A DNA stretch of 64,000 nucleotides, from the NCBI RefSeq assembly GCF_012062845.1, contig NZ_WWNB01000014.1, forward strand, positions 28,104 to 92,103, in the 5' to 3' direction. Source of the stretch: Halomonas salinarum (GTDB taxonomy: Bacteria > Pseudomonadota > Gammaproteobacteria > Pseudomonadales > Halomonadaceae). Below are positions 8,981 through 18,583 of the stretch, in pieces. Under the pieces are notes generated by a model. It was not told the origin of the DNA. It saw nothing but the letters and a program-made list of their open reading frames with translations, and did no database searches. The stretch's first letter is position 1. Every line of letters begins with the position of its first letter. Position numbers and translations under genes: made by a program.

Positions 8981-9508
8981 TCAGCGTTTTTGAGTGTTTG
9001 CGCTGAGTCGATGCAAATCTGGGGGCGAGGTGTAATCGAAGCGGCGCTGCTCGTCGCCAAGGGCAGCAAGGTCCCACCAGTGGCTTGAGGGGACGGGGGA
9101 GGCCGGGGCGCTGGCTTTCGCGCGGATGGCGCTGACATCTTCGGTACTGGTGAAATGCTCACCAGAGCCCATCGACGCCTCAAGGGTCAGGGGCCCTTGA
9201 TACGTCCAGCAGCGTTGTGGAACCCAAGCAACGCACCACCGCTGATCTTTCCAGCGAACATGGCACTCATCGAGCCACACGAGATCGTCGATGAGAACCA
9301 GGGCCTCGAACAGGCCGGCATGCAGATCCATGCCAGAATGTTCGAGGCGAATGGGCCCCTGATAACGGTCCTCGGCGAGTTCCTTTCGGCGTTTTCGGGC
9401 GCTACCCGGGCCAGTGGCTTCGCCGCGACCGCAAAGGTGTAACACGTTGGCATCAAGCTGCTTGATGGCCCAGACCGAAGGGAATCGACGATCCATCCAG
9501 TTAAACAT
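8981..9508 (-). CDS. Hypothetical protein, 175 aa
   Basis: I do not recognise this family. The protein is soluble, rich in Trp and acidic residues, with no signal peptide and no membrane segment. The ATG at 9508 was chosen because a good Shine-Dalgarno sequence (GAGAAGGA) lies just upstream. The open frame continues further upstream but then runs into rhlE in another frame, so longer versions are unlikely. It lies 136 bases downstream of rhlE on the same strand and may be cotranscribed. A central segment (about residues 45-110) alternates hydrophobic and charged residues like a small beta-rich domain. No catalytic motif is evident. Confidence 0.6.
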   Translation of the reverse strand: MFNWMDRRFPSVWAIKQLDANVLHLCGRGEATGPGSARKRRKELAEDRYQGPIRLEHSGMDLHAGLFEALVLIDDLVWLDECHVRWKDQRWCVAWVPQRCWTYQGPLTLEASMGSGEHFTSTEDVSAIRAKASAPASPVPSSHWWDLAALGDEQRRFDYTSPPDLHRLSANTQKR

Positions 9509-9644
9509 GAGATTCCTTCTCATTTTTATGCTAAAACGCATCCTTGCGTCGTCTTGTCGAAACGATGTCGCCAGCGGCGACATCGGGGTTGCCCTTAAGG
9601 ACTCACCTTGCGAGGCACGCTGCGGGCTCAAGCGCCTGCAGCGA

Positions 9645-10976
9645 TCAGGCCTGCTGGGGGCGTTTAGCGCGGCGGCGAGGGGCGCGAGCATCGTCACCCT
9701 GGCGCGACGAGGTGTCGCCCTGGCGACGCTGGCCGTTGCCTCCACGGCCGTTGCCGCTCGTATTTCCACCGCCATTGCGACCGTTACCGCCGCGGCCGCC
9801 GCTTTTACCGCGACCGTTCTCGATCGGCTCCGGTTTGGCATTGGGGTCTGGCTCGAAGCCCGGTTCAATGCGCTTCTCGAGATCACGCTTGATCAGCCGC
9901 TCGATGCCCTTGAGCAAGCCGTGCTCGTCGACGCAGACCAATGACACGGCCTGGCCCTCGCTGCCGGCCCGGCCGGTGCGGCCGATGCGGTGGACGTAAT
10001 CCTCGGCCACGTTGGGCAGTTCGAAGTTGACGACATGTGGCAGCTCGCTGATGTCCAGACCGCGAGCGGCGATGTCGGTAGCCACCAGCACTTGCAGGTC
10101 GCCCGACTTGAAAGCCGCCAATGCCTTGGTGCGCGCGGACTGACTCTTGTTGCCGTGGATCGCCATGGACGGAATATTCTGCTTGGACAGCTGTTCGGCC
10201 AGGCGATTGGCACCATGTTTCGTGCGGGTAAAGACCAGTACCTGGTACCACTGATGCTCGGTAATCAGGTGGGCCAGCAGTTCACGTTTCTTCTCGCGGT
10301 CAACCTTGTAGATCACCTGATCGACAGTCTCGGCGGTGGTGTTGCGGCGAGCCACCTCGATCATGGTCGGCTTGTCGAGCAGCTGATTGGCGAGGGTCTG
10401 GATCTCGTTGGAGAAGGTCGCCGAGAACAGCAGGTTCTGCCGCTTCGCCGGCATCAGCCGCAGCAGTTTCTTGATGTCGTGGATGAAGCCCATGTCGAGC
10501 ATGCGGTCGGCTTCATCGAGCACCAGGGTCTCGATCTGGGACAGGTCGATGTGGCGCTGCTGATGCAGGTCCAGCAGGCGACCCGGTGTGGCAACCAGGA
10601 TATCGAGGCCCGGGCGGATGGCATCCACCTGGGGCTGTTGGCCGACGCCGCCGAAGATGACCTTGGAGGTCAGCTTCAGGTGGCGGCCATAGCCGGTGAC
10701 GTTTTCACCGATCTGGGCGGCGAGCTCACGGGTGGGCGTGAGTACCAGCGCACGAATCTGGCGCGCCTTGGGGCGCGGACCATCGGCGAGACGCTGCAGC
10801 AATGGCAGCGTGAAACCAGCGGTCTTGCCGGTGCCGGTCTGGGCACTGGCAAGGAGATCCTCCCCCTTGAGTACGGCCGGAATGGCCTGGCGCTGGATGG
10901 GGGTAGGAACGGTATAGCCTTGTTCTTCGACGGCGCGCAGCAGTTCGCTACGCAGGCCAAGGTCGGAAAAGCTCAT
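9645..10976 (-). CDS. rhlE: DEAD-box ATP-dependent RNA helicase RhlE
   Basis: A 443-aa DEAD-box RNA helicase. Visible motifs are Q motif ([14 protein letters not shown]), I (AQTGTGKT), Ia (PTRELAAQI), II ([10 protein letters not shown], a DEAD box), III (SAT), V ([11 protein letters not shown]) and VI ([10 protein letters not shown]). The tail from about residue 385 is basic and rich in Gly, Arg and Asn, typical of RhlE RNA-binding extensions. The start at MSFSDLGL was preferred over an upstream in-frame codon because it matches the RhlE N-terminus and has a GGAG ribosome site. RhlE remodels RNA in ribosome assembly and mRNA decay, often during cold growth. Confidence 0.95.
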   Translation of the reverse strand: MSFSDLGLRSELLRAVEEQGYTVPTPIQRQAIPAVLKGEDLLASAQTGTGKTAGFTLPLLQRLADGPRPKARQIRALVLTPTRELAAQIGENVTGYGRHLKLTSKVIFGGVGQQPQVDAIRPGLDILVATPGRLLDLHQQRHIDLSQIETLVLDEADRMLDMGFIHDIKKLLRLMPAKRQNLLFSATFSNEIQTLANQLLDKPTMIEVARRNTTAETVDQVIYKVDREKKRELLAHLITEHQWYQVLVFTRTKHGANRLAEQLSKQNIPSMAIHGNKSQSARTKALAAFKSGDLQVLVATDIAARGLDISELPHVVNFELPNVAEDYVHRIGRTGRAGSEGQAVSLVCVDEHGLLKGIERLIKRDLEKRIEPGFEPDPNAKPEPIENGRGKSGGRGGNGRNGGGNTSGNGRGGNGQRRQGDTSSRQGDDARAPRRRAKRPQQA

Positions 10977-11108
10977 GCAAACTCCGGATAACACGCTACC
11001 GCCGCTCGCCGAAGAGGTGGCGCGAGTCCCGGGCGGTGACATGAGGAAAAATCGGTGACAGACGCGGCAGGAGGGACCATAAAGTGCCGCGGATGCGCAT
11101 GATGACAG

Positions 11109-11129
11109 AAAAATCAGCTGGGCGCAGCT
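11109..11129 (-). terminator. Possible weak terminator after pqiC
   Basis: Reading on the minus strand, a short stem AGCTG-CGCC-CAGCT is followed by GATTTTT. The stem is only about 5-6 bp, so this is tentative. Confidence 0.3.
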
Positions 11130-11146
11130 TTATGGCCCCCTGGGGG

Positions 11147-11752
11147 TCACCGCAACGTGCGGATGCGCTTGGCCAGACGGCTGGCCAACTCGTCCCAACT
11201 CTGCCCCAGCGCTCGCACCAAGGCCGGGTAGCCATCGGCATCCAGCGGTGTATCGACATCGAAGGTATCAAGCGTCAACAGCTTGCCTTCGGCATCGCGC
11301 AGCTGCCACTGGCCGGCGGCCACGGCCTGTCCATCATAGCGGCCCTGAAAGCTCGCGAGTTCCAGTCTCAGGGTCATTGCTCTGGGCGGAGCTGCGGGGT
11401 TGTTTTCTGACATGACGCGAGTCTGCGGTAGACGGTGTGAGAGACGGCGACGCAGACCCCGTTCGAGCATAGGGCCGAGCTCCTCGGCCCAGAGGTGGTC
11501 CCGCGCGGGGTTCAAGGTGATGTCGTCGAGCTGCAGCACGATGCCTGGTTGTTCGAGAAAGCTTGCCAGATCAAGGGGGCGAACAACCAGGAAGTGTTCG
11601 CCCTCAGAGGCGGTCGTCTCGCTGATGTCTCTTTCACTGGCCGCCACCTGATCGTCTGGCAGACCATAGTGACGAGTTGGTGCGGCGTTGGTGGCACAGC
11701 CGGCAAACAAGCTCAGCAGCATCAACAGGGCCAGGGGGCGGATTACATTCAT
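11147..11752 (-). CDS. pqiC: PqiC-type outer-membrane lipoprotein (DUF330/ABC-transport auxiliary)
   Basis: A 201-aa lipoprotein with a short signal peptide and a lipobox (LLSLFAGC, Cys at about residue 19), followed by the PqiC/DUF330 fold. In E. coli, PqiC is an outer-membrane partner of the PqiB MCE tunnel that moves lipids across the periplasm. The ATG at 11752 was chosen because GAGGAG lies 7 bases upstream and the resulting signal peptide is compact. An ATG at 11773 overlapping the pqiB stop is the alternative. It is the last gene of pqiABC. Confidence 0.88.
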   Translation of the reverse strand: MNVIRPLALLMLLSLFAGCATNAAPTRHYGLPDDQVAASERDISETTASEGEHFLVVRPLDLASFLEQPGIVLQLDDITLNPARDHLWAEELGPMLERGLRRRLSHRLPQTRVMSENNPAAPPRAMTLRLELASFQGRYDGQAVAAGQWQLRDAEGKLLTLDTFDVDTPLDADGYPALVRALGQSWDELASRLAKRIRTLR

Positions 11753-11769
11753 CGGGCTCTCCTCGACGT

Positions 11770-13434
11770 TCATCGCGGCGCTCGCGGTTGAGGATCTTCG
11801 CCGCGAGGGCGATCAAAGATCAAGGCATTGGGTTGCTCGCTCAGGGTCTTGGCAACGGGTTCCAGGTCTCGCATCAGCGCATCAAAGCGCTCGAGGCTCT
11901 CGGTTAGCTCATCGTAGGCCGTCGAGCCAGGCGACATGCCTTTCAAGGTGACCCTTAAGTCCTCAAGCGTCGCGGTAAGCGTGCCCGGCAGGTTCTGGGT
12001 GTCGGGGTTATCGGTCAATGCCTTCACGCTTGCGGTCAGTTCCTGCACTTCTTCAAGCGTGGCCTGGGAGGCGGCCAGGTTGCGGTTCAGACCGTCGAGC
12101 ACCGGCTCGACCTCGAGACCGTTGAGCTTGTCGAGCAGGCTCGAGACCTTTTGTTCGATCTGGGCAAGGCCCGCTGCGGTGGTCGGAAACACCGGGCGGT
12201 TTTGATAGCTGTTAGCCAGATACGGTGAGCTGGCCGGTTGCTGGAAATTGAGATCGACATAGAGCGCGCCGGTCAGCAGATTGCCGGCCTTGAGCGAGGC
12301 CCGCAGGCCGTTTTCGAACCAGCCTTCGAAGCGTGCCCGCCAGGTCTCGAGATCCATGTCCTCGAGGTTTTCGCCCAGGCGCTGCGGCTCGATGCGGATC
12401 AACACCGGAATGGCGAAGCCAGCACGGCGCGAACGCTGGTCGATACTGAACTCCCAGGGAACGCTTGCCACGGTGCCGACGCGCACGCCGCGGAATTCCA
12501 CCGGGGCGCCCTTTGAAAGACCGCGGACGGTGTCATCGACCAACAGGACATACTCCAGATAGCGGTTGAAGGTCCCTTGCCGGGCATTTTCGGCATCTTC
12601 GTAAAGCGTAAAGGTGGTGTCTTCACTCACGGGTTGGCCAAGCGGAACATCCTCGGGTACCCCGAAGGTCACGCCACCGCCGAGCAGGGCTTCCAGAGAC
12701 TCGACGTTGACGCTCACCCCTTCGGAATCGAGCTTCAAGTCGATTCCGCTGGCGGGCCAGAAGCGGGTACTGTCGGTGACCAGCACATCGTAGGGTTTTT
12801 CGATAAAGGCGCGATGGCGCATACGCCGTGTCTCGGGGTCGAAGCGAGCCTCTTCGACGCGCCCGACAGTGAAGCCGTGGTAGGTCACAGGGTCGCCGAC
12901 ACTCAGGGAATTACCGAGCTGGCCCACCAGGTTGACACGGATGCCCTTGGCATCGGCGGGGGCTACCGGCGGCTGCTCGAGCACATCGAAACTATCGCTC
13001 GACTCTTCACTGTTGCCGGGTTGCAGCTGGATGTAGGCCCCGGATAACACGGTGTTGAGACCGCTGATGCCCTCCCGGCCGATACGCGGCTTGACGACCC
13101 AGAAACGGGTGTCTTCGACCAGCATGGGCTCTACGTCAGGGCTCATTCTCGCGATCACGCGGATGTGGCTCAGATCGTTGGACAGCCTAACCTCCTCGAC
13201 ACGCCCAATCTCGACGTTACGGGTCTTGATGAGGGTGCTACCGGCTTCGATGCCTTCGGCGTTGCTCATGATCAGGGTGATCTGCGGGCCGCTGCTTGCG
13301 TAATCGTCATAGAGAAGCCAAAGGCCGATCAGCATCGCGACGATCGGCACGATCCAGATCGGTGAAAGCCGCGAGTGGCGACTGATGGTGGCACGGGTAG
13401 TCGGCGTGTCCTGGCCATGAGACTCAGCGGTCAT
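11770..13434 (-). CDS. pqiB: PqiB, MCE-domain intermembrane transport protein
   Basis: A 554-aa protein with one N-terminal membrane helix (about residues 24-44) and three MCE/MlaD domains. Repeats of the GxxVxxxGxxVGxV type are visible: ITLIMSNAEGIEAGSTLI..IGRVEEV near 50-80, GVNLVGQLGNSLSVGDPVTYHGFTVGRV in the middle, and APVEFRGVRVGTVASV later. A C-terminal helical region follows. In E. coli, PqiB forms a syringe-like channel spanning the periplasm and contributes to envelope lipid homeostasis. The ATG at 13434 lies 11 bases inside the end of pqiA with AAGGACG upstream, so the two are translationally coupled. Confidence 0.93.
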   Translation of the reverse strand: MTAESHGQDTPTTRATISRHSRLSPIWIVPIVAMLIGLWLLYDDYASSGPQITLIMSNAEGIEAGSTLIKTRNVEIGRVEEVRLSNDLSHIRVIARMSPDVEPMLVEDTRFWVVKPRIGREGISGLNTVLSGAYIQLQPGNSEESSDSFDVLEQPPVAPADAKGIRVNLVGQLGNSLSVGDPVTYHGFTVGRVEEARFDPETRRMRHRAFIEKPYDVLVTDSTRFWPASGIDLKLDSEGVSVNVESLEALLGGGVTFGVPEDVPLGQPVSEDTTFTLYEDAENARQGTFNRYLEYVLLVDDTVRGLSKGAPVEFRGVRVGTVASVPWEFSIDQRSRRAGFAIPVLIRIEPQRLGENLEDMDLETWRARFEGWFENGLRASLKAGNLLTGALYVDLNFQQPASSPYLANSYQNRPVFPTTAAGLAQIEQKVSSLLDKLNGLEVEPVLDGLNRNLAASQATLEEVQELTASVKALTDNPDTQNLPGTLTATLEDLRVTLKGMSPGSTAYDELTESLERFDALMRDLEPVAKTLSEQPNALIFDRPRGEDPQPRAPR

Positions 13435-14815
13435 GGGCAACGTCCTTGTGATCAGAATAAGAAGGCGACGTATCGTTGGAACGGCTGTGGCGGGGGAGAG
13501 GTGGATCCCAGATCAGCCGCGGGTCGAAGGCCATGGCCGCCAGCATGGTCAGCACCACGACCGCGCCGAAGGCCAGGGCCGCCGCGCCTGGCGCAATAGA
13601 CATCAAGTTGTCGGCGCGAATCAGGGCTACCAGAATGGCCACCACGAACACATCGACCATCGACCAGCGTCCGACGAACTCGGTAACACGATACAGGCGG
13701 GTGCGGGCGACGCCATGCAGGTCGCTGCTGCGAGGCACCTGCAGGCACAGCCAGGCCATCGCGATCAGCTTGCTGACGGGGACCACGACACTGGCGATAA
13801 AGATGATGGCCGCAATCGGGTAGGAACCATGCTGCCACAGGGTGATGACACCACCGATAATGGTCGAGGGTTCGGTATCACCGAAGGAGGTGGTGATCAT
13901 GATGGGATAGATATTGGCGGGCAGGTAGAGCACAGCCGCTGCCACCAGCAGGGCCCAGGTGCGCTGAAGGCTATGCGGCAGGCGGTCATGTAGCCGTTCG
14001 TTGCAGCGTCGGCAACGACCATTGCCGTCGGCATTCAGGCGATTGACCAGCCCACAGGTAGGGCAACCGGTCAGTCCCTGTGGCGAGGCCCTGGCGCCTG
14101 TGACAGCGCCTTCCGGAGCGGTGGGCTCACCCGCCAGCGAGAACCACATCCAGTCAGCGTCCAGTGATTGGGTGGTCAGCAACAACAGCAAGGCAAAGCA
14201 GCAGAACGCCCAGAAAGCGAGGCCAAGAGAGACCTCTGCCATGCCGGCTACCTTGATCAGGCTGACGAGGGCGCCAATGATGAAAACGTCCGCCATCATC
14301 CAGGGGTGAAGGTGAGACAAGGCCCTCGCGATGCCGCGGCTGGCCGGAAGCAGGGTGCGTCTGAGCAGACCGGTCTGCAGCCAGATGACGCCGAGGAGAT
14401 AGACCATCGGCAGCACGATCGTCGTCAACACGACCCCAATTGCCACCAGCGGCTGGTGCATGCCTATCAGGGTTGTGGCTGTTTCGGTCAGGGCGATACG
14501 ATTGCCAATGCCGCTGACCTGGAAGCTCACGAAGGGCAGGGTCACGGCCATGATCAAGGCGAGGAGAGAGGCGATGGCGAGTGCCAGGCTGCGCTCTGCT
14601 GGCCGGTAATGGCGTGTCGAAAGCGTATGCCCGCAACGCGGACAATCGGCACTCTGGCCATGGTGCAGGGGTGGCAGGCGAACCAGCCAGTCGCACTCAT
14701 GGCAGGCGCGCAGGCGTCGCCGTGAGCCAATAGTCTCCGGGAGAGCCTCCTCTTCAGGGGAGCGCTTATCTGGGATACGCGTATTGATCAAGGCCAAGTT
14801 CCTTCTTTCCCCCAT
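13424..14815 (-). CDS. pqiA: PqiA, paraquat-inducible inner-membrane protein
   Basis: A 463-aa polytopic membrane protein with two PqiA repeats, each headed by a zinc-ribbon-like Cys pair set (CHECDW..CPRCGH near residues 38-62; CPTCGL..CRRCNE near 250-275) and followed by about four membrane helices. PqiA is the inner-membrane partner of PqiB. It is the first gene of the operon. The start is uncertain: the ATG at 14815 has no clear ribosome site, while two TTG codons shortly downstream follow a GAAGG motif. In enteric bacteria, related genes respond to superoxide stress; no SoxS site was identified here. Confidence 0.9.
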   Translation of the reverse strand: MGERRNLALINTRIPDKRSPEEEALPETIGSRRRLRACHECDWLVRLPPLHHGQSADCPRCGHTLSTRHYRPAERSLALAIASLLALIMAVTLPFVSFQVSGIGNRIALTETATTLIGMHQPLVAIGVVLTTIVLPMVYLLGVIWLQTGLLRRTLLPASRGIARALSHLHPWMMADVFIIGALVSLIKVAGMAEVSLGLAFWAFCCFALLLLLTTQSLDADWMWFSLAGEPTAPEGAVTGARASPQGLTGCPTCGLVNRLNADGNGRCRRCNERLHDRLPHSLQRTWALLVAAAVLYLPANIYPIMITTSFGDTEPSTIIGGVITLWQHGSYPIAAIIFIASVVVPVSKLIAMAWLCLQVPRSSDLHGVARTRLYRVTEFVGRWSMVDVFVVAILVALIRADNLMSIAPGAAALAFGAVVVLTMLAAMAFDPRLIWDPPLPRHSRSNDTSPSYSDHKDVAHDR

Positions 14816-14933
14816 TATGACGGCTGATATAAGACATACAATCCTGTCGGTTGACGATGCTACAGTTCATCCTTGGGTCACGGCGACCGCCACGACCTCT
14901 TAGAAACTCAATGCGCAACAGGAGATACAGTAT

Positions 14934-15920
14934 ATGGGCTTGCCTATCTTGGCGGTCATAGCAGGATTGGTGCTGCTGGTTTGGAGTGCGGAGCGCTTTG
15001 TTGACGGGGCGGCGGCGACCTCTCGCTATCTGGGGCTGTCGCCTCTGCTGATCGGCATGCTGGTGATCGGCTTTGGCACCTCGGCGCCGGAATTGATGGT
15101 ATCGGCGCTGGCGGCCTCCCAAGGCAACCCAGGGTTGGCATTGGGCAACGCCTATGGCTCCAATATTACCAACATCGGGCTGATACTCGGTCTGGTGGCC
15201 CTGATTGCCCCACTGGCCGTGCAGTCCGGCGTGCTGCGTCGTGAACTACCCATTCTCTGTGGCGCGACACTCCTGGCGGCCTGGCAGCTTCGCGATGGCA
15301 CGATAGATACTTTCGAGGCGGTTATTCTTCTCTTGGCGCTGGCGGCTTTCATCGGTGCCAGTATCTGGCAGGGACGCCAGAGCGAAGCCAGTTCCGATAC
15401 GCTCGCCAGTGAAACTGACCACAGTCTCGACAGCCATCCGATGACATTGAAGGTCAGCATCCTTTGGACACTGGTGGGGTTAGTGTTACTGGTGGCAAGC
15501 TCGCGTCTGCTCGTTTGGGGGGCGGTGGATATTGCCGAGGCGTTCGGGGTCAGCGATCTGATTATCGGCCTGACCGTTGTGGCGATAGGCACCTCGTTGC
15601 CTGAACTCGCCTCGTCGCTCAGCGCCCTGCGGCGTGGCGAGCATGATCTGGTGCTTGGCAATGTAGTGGGTTCCAACCTCTTCAATACCCTGGGGGTAGT
15701 GGGACTGGCCGGCATCATCACGCCCATTCAGGTCGGCGGTGAGGTCATGGTACGTGACTGGCCGGTCATGGCAGTGATGACGCTGGCGATGACCGTCTTT
15801 GCCATTGGCATCAAGGGCCGAGGTGGGCGAATCAACCGGCTGGAAGGCGGACTACTGCTGGCCTTGTTTGTTGGTTATACCGCCTATCTGATACGCGTGG
15901 TCGTGCAGGGGGGCGCATGA
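14934..15920 (+). CDS. Calcium/sodium antiporter (CaCA family, YrbG-like)
   Basis: A 328-aa membrane protein with about ten helices and two inverted CaCA repeats. The alpha motifs are visible: GFGTSAPELMVSALAA with GNAYGSNITNIG in the first half, and AIGTSLPELASSLSAL with GNVVGSNLFNTLG in the second. The acidic Glu of each G(T)S(x)PE motif coordinates the cation in this family. It most likely exchanges calcium for sodium or protons across the inner membrane. An AGGAG ribosome site precedes the ATG. It is divergent from pqiABC and appears monocistronic. Confidence 0.93.
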   Translation: MGLPILAVIAGLVLLVWSAERFVDGAAATSRYLGLSPLLIGMLVIGFGTSAPELMVSALAASQGNPGLALGNAYGSNITNIGLILGLVALIAPLAVQSGVLRRELPILCGATLLAAWQLRDGTIDTFEAVILLLALAAFIGASIWQGRQSEASSDTLASETDHSLDSHPMTLKVSILWTLVGLVLLVASSRLLVWGAVDIAEAFGVSDLIIGLTVVAIGTSLPELASSLSALRRGEHDLVLGNVVGSNLFNTLGVVGLAGIITPIQVGGEVMVRDWPVMAVMTLAMTVFAIGIKGRGGRINRLEGGLLLALFVGYTAYLIRVVVQGGA

Positions 15921-16162
15921 CCTGTTTCGTCGTTAAAGACGAGCGCGCATGGATAGCCTATTGGTCAGTTTTTCTTGCAGATGAGTGAGGTGTGCGGCAA
16001 AAAACCACATGCCTGGCAGGGAGAAGTGCGGCATCGCGACACACCTGGCATGACGTTTTGCAGGTAATTTTGCCTTAGCATTGGCAGAGTTATCCGTCAC
16101 CGCAATGCATGGCAGTGAACACACTAGCGGTATTGCCATTATCCAAGGTCTAGGAGGCTCTT

Positions 16163-17578
16163 ATGGAGCTTGATCCACTCATCCTGTCGCGCATTCAGTT
16201 CGCGTTCGTGGTGTGTTTTCACGCCATCTTTCCGGTTTTCACGATCGGTCTGGCGTCTTACATCGCGCTATTGAATGGTCTTTTCTTTGCTAACGGCAAC
16301 CCTGCCTGGGAGCGTTTGGCCTCCTTCTGGACGAAGGTGTTTGCGGTGGTGTTCGGCATGGGCGTGGTGTCCGGTATCGTGATGTCCTTTCAGTTCGGCA
16401 CTAACTGGAGCAACTTCTCCCAGGCATCGGCCAACTTCTTGGGTCCGGTACTCAGCTATGAGGTGGTAACCGCCTTCTTCCTTGAGGCAGGTTTCCTGGG
16501 CGTGCTGCTGTTTGGTCGGGACAAGGTACCCCAAGGGGTCCACCTCTTTGCGGCGCTGATGGTGGCTGTCGGCACCTTCATTTCTTCATTCTGGATCCTC
16601 GCTGCCAACAGCTGGATGCAGACCCCGGCAGGCGTTGAGCTGATCGATGGAAGCTTCCATGTAACCTCCTGGTATGAGGCCTTGTTCAACCCCTCCTTCG
16701 GCTATCGCTTCGTGCACATGGGAATGGCGTCATTCCTTGCCGGTGGGTTTGTGGTGGCGGGCGTCAGCGCCTGGTTTCTGCTGCGCGGTCGTGATGTACC
16801 CGCCAACAAGAAGGCTTTGTCGATGTGTCTGTGGCTACTGCTGGTACTGGCGCCGGCCCAGGCGGTGGTTGGCGACTTCCATGGTCTCAATACGCTTGAG
16901 CATCAGCCGACCAAGGTAGCGGCCATGGAAGGCAACTGGGAGACACAGTCACATGCCCCGCTGCTGTTGTTCGCGATTCCCGACAAGGGTGCGCAAGAGA
17001 ACCTGGTCGAGATCGGCATTCCGAGTCTCGCCAGCCTGATTCTGACGCACCACGCCGATGGGGTCGTGCCGGGTCTCAAGGAGGTTCCGGTAGATGAGCA
17101 ACCTGTCGTGGCGTTGGTGTTCTGGTCGTTCCGGGTGATGGTCGCGCTGGGCTTTGCCATGATCGCCGTGGCCGTGACCGGTCTGGTGCTGCGTCGGGGT
17201 GGTCGTGTCTATTCCCACGAGCGTTACCTCAAGGTCCTGGTCGGCATGTCGGTCACCCCCTTCATCGCTGTACTAGCGGGCTGGATCGTCACCGAGTCCG
17301 GACGCTCGCCCTGGCTTGTGTATGGCATGATGACCCAGGCCGAGGGATTGACGCCCTCGCTGACCGGCGGCATGGCGCTATTCACGCTGATTGGATATAT
17401 CGCGGTCTACGCCGTGGTCTTCTGGGCCGGTATTTACTACCTGCTGCGGGTCATACGCCATGGCATGTTGCCCGAAGAACAGGAAGCTCCGGCCGATGAT
17501 ATTGAGCGTGCCAAGCGACCGTTTTCCGCCGCTCACATTCCCTTCGACGATGACGATGCTCATCCGGTCAGGAGCTAA
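16163..17578 (+). CDS. cydA: Cytochrome bd ubiquinol oxidase subunit I (CIO type)
   Basis: A 471-aa polytopic protein carrying the three haems of bd oxidase. Haem ligands can be placed at His20 (VCFHAIFP), His185 (YRFVHMGM) and Met326 (FWSFRVMV). The paired Glu100 and Glu108 (SYEVVTAFFLEAG) of the proton path are present, as is the ubiquinol-site GDFHGLNTLEHQPTK. The Q-loop is short, as in the cyanide-insensitive (CioA) branch. The enzyme oxidises quinol and reduces oxygen with high affinity. A strong AGGAGG lies before the ATG. It heads a four-gene operon with cydB, cydD and cydC. No clear ANR/FNR palindrome was seen upstream. Confidence 0.96.
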   Translation: MELDPLILSRIQFAFVVCFHAIFPVFTIGLASYIALLNGLFFANGNPAWERLASFWTKVFAVVFGMGVVSGIVMSFQFGTNWSNFSQASANFLGPVLSYEVVTAFFLEAGFLGVLLFGRDKVPQGVHLFAALMVAVGTFISSFWILAANSWMQTPAGVELIDGSFHVTSWYEALFNPSFGYRFVHMGMASFLAGGFVVAGVSAWFLLRGRDVPANKKALSMCLWLLLVLAPAQAVVGDFHGLNTLEHQPTKVAAMEGNWETQSHAPLLLFAIPDKGAQENLVEIGIPSLASLILTHHADGVVPGLKEVPVDEQPVVALVFWSFRVMVALGFAMIAVAVTGLVLRRGGRVYSHERYLKVLVGMSVTPFIAVLAGWIVTESGRSPWLVYGMMTQAEGLTPSLTGGMALFTLIGYIAVYAVVFWAGIYYLLRVIRHGMLPEEQEAPADDIERAKRPFSAAHIPFDDDDAHPVRS

Positions 17579-17581
17579 GCC

Positions 17582-18583
17582 ATGCAAACCTTTGACTTGT
17601 CATTGATCTGGGCCGGCATCATCGGCTTCGGGGTCATCATGTATGTGCTGATGGACGGCTTCGATCTGGGCCTCGGCATTCTTTTTCCCTTTGCCCCGGA
17701 TGAAGACTCACGTGATGTGATGATGAACTCCGTGGCACCGATCTGGGACGGTAACGAAACCTGGCTGGTGCTCGGTGGCGCGGGCCTGTTGGGGGCCTTC
17801 CCGCTGGTCTATTCGGTATTCCTGCCGGCGCTCTACATCGGTGTCTTCCTGATGCTGGCCGGGCTGATTTTCCGGGGTGTGGCCTTCGAGTTTCGTTTCA
17901 AGTCGAAGCGCAACCGTCACTGGTGGAACCGGGCGTTCTGCTGGGGTTCGGCGGTTGCGACCTTCGCTCAAGGTGCCGTCGTCGGCACCTATATTCAGGG
18001 CTTTGAGACCGAAGGCTTTGTCTATGTGGGGGGTGCGCTGGACTGGCTGACGCCCTTCACCGTACTGACGGGGCTGGGCATGATGGCGGGCTATTCCCTG
18101 CTCGGTGCCACCTGGTTGATCTTGAAGTCGGAAGGCCACGTTCAGGACTGGGCGTATCGCATCGCGCCGAGGCTACTTGCGGCGGTGCTGGTGGTGTTCG
18201 CGATCATCAGCGTCTGGACCCCTTTCATCGATGGCGGCGTACGTGAGCGCTGGTTTGGCGAGGTCTCGCTGATCTGGTTGTTGCCGATACTGGCGATGGC
18301 GTGTGCCTACGGTATCCATCGCTGGGTGAAACTCCGCCGTGAAGGAATGCCGTTCGTGGCGACGCTTAGCATGTTTGTCTTCACCTATCTGGGCTTGATA
18401 GCGAGCAAGTGGCCGGTGATCGTGCCGCCGGATCACACCATCTGGGATGCGGCTTCGGCACCGGAATCACAACTGTTCCTGCTGCTCGGCGTGCTGTTCG
18501 TGATTCCGATCGTGCTGACCTATACCGCCTGGTCCTACTGGGTGTTCCGCGGCAAGGTGCGTGCCGGTGAAGGCTATCACTGA
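17582..18583 (+). CDS. cydB: Cytochrome bd ubiquinol oxidase subunit II
   Basis: A 333-aa membrane protein with about eight or nine helices. It starts with the family signature ADLSLIWAGIIGF-like segment and DGFDLGLGILFPF, followed by WDGNETWLVLGGAGLLGAFP. CydB pairs with CydA to stabilise the haem-bearing subunit. The length matches CioB of Pseudomonas. The gene starts 3 bases after cydA with an AGGAG site inside the cydA end, so translation is coupled. The stop overlaps the beginning of cydD. Confidence 0.96.
   Translation: MQTFDLSLIWAGIIGFGVIMYVLMDGFDLGLGILFPFAPDEDSRDVMMNSVAPIWDGNETWLVLGGAGLLGAFPLVYSVFLPALYIGVFLMLAGLIFRGVAFEFRFKSKRNRHWWNRAFCWGSAVATFAQGAVVGTYIQGFETEGFVYVGGALDWLTPFTVLTGLGMMAGYSLLGATWLILKSEGHVQDWAYRIAPRLLAAVLVVFAIISVWTPFIDGGVRERWFGEVSLIWLLPILAMACAYGIHRWVKLRREGMPFVATLSMFVFTYLGLIASKWPVIVPPDHTIWDAASAPESQLFLLLGVLFVIPIVLTYTAWSYWVFRGKVRAGEGYH

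Noticed and set aside
9509..9886. Longer N-terminus for the 175-aa protein after rhlE
   Set aside because: The extension is Arg/Ala-rich, overlaps the rhlE coding sequence in another frame and lacks a ribosome site, whereas the ATG at 9508 has a good one.
9990..10991. A 333-codon open frame on the plus strand opposite rhlE
   Set aside because: Antisense to the well-supported helicase gene; its translation has no recognisable domain.
15921..16162. ANR/FNR box before cydA
   Set aside because: No sequence close to TTGAT-N4-ATCAA was found on reading the region.
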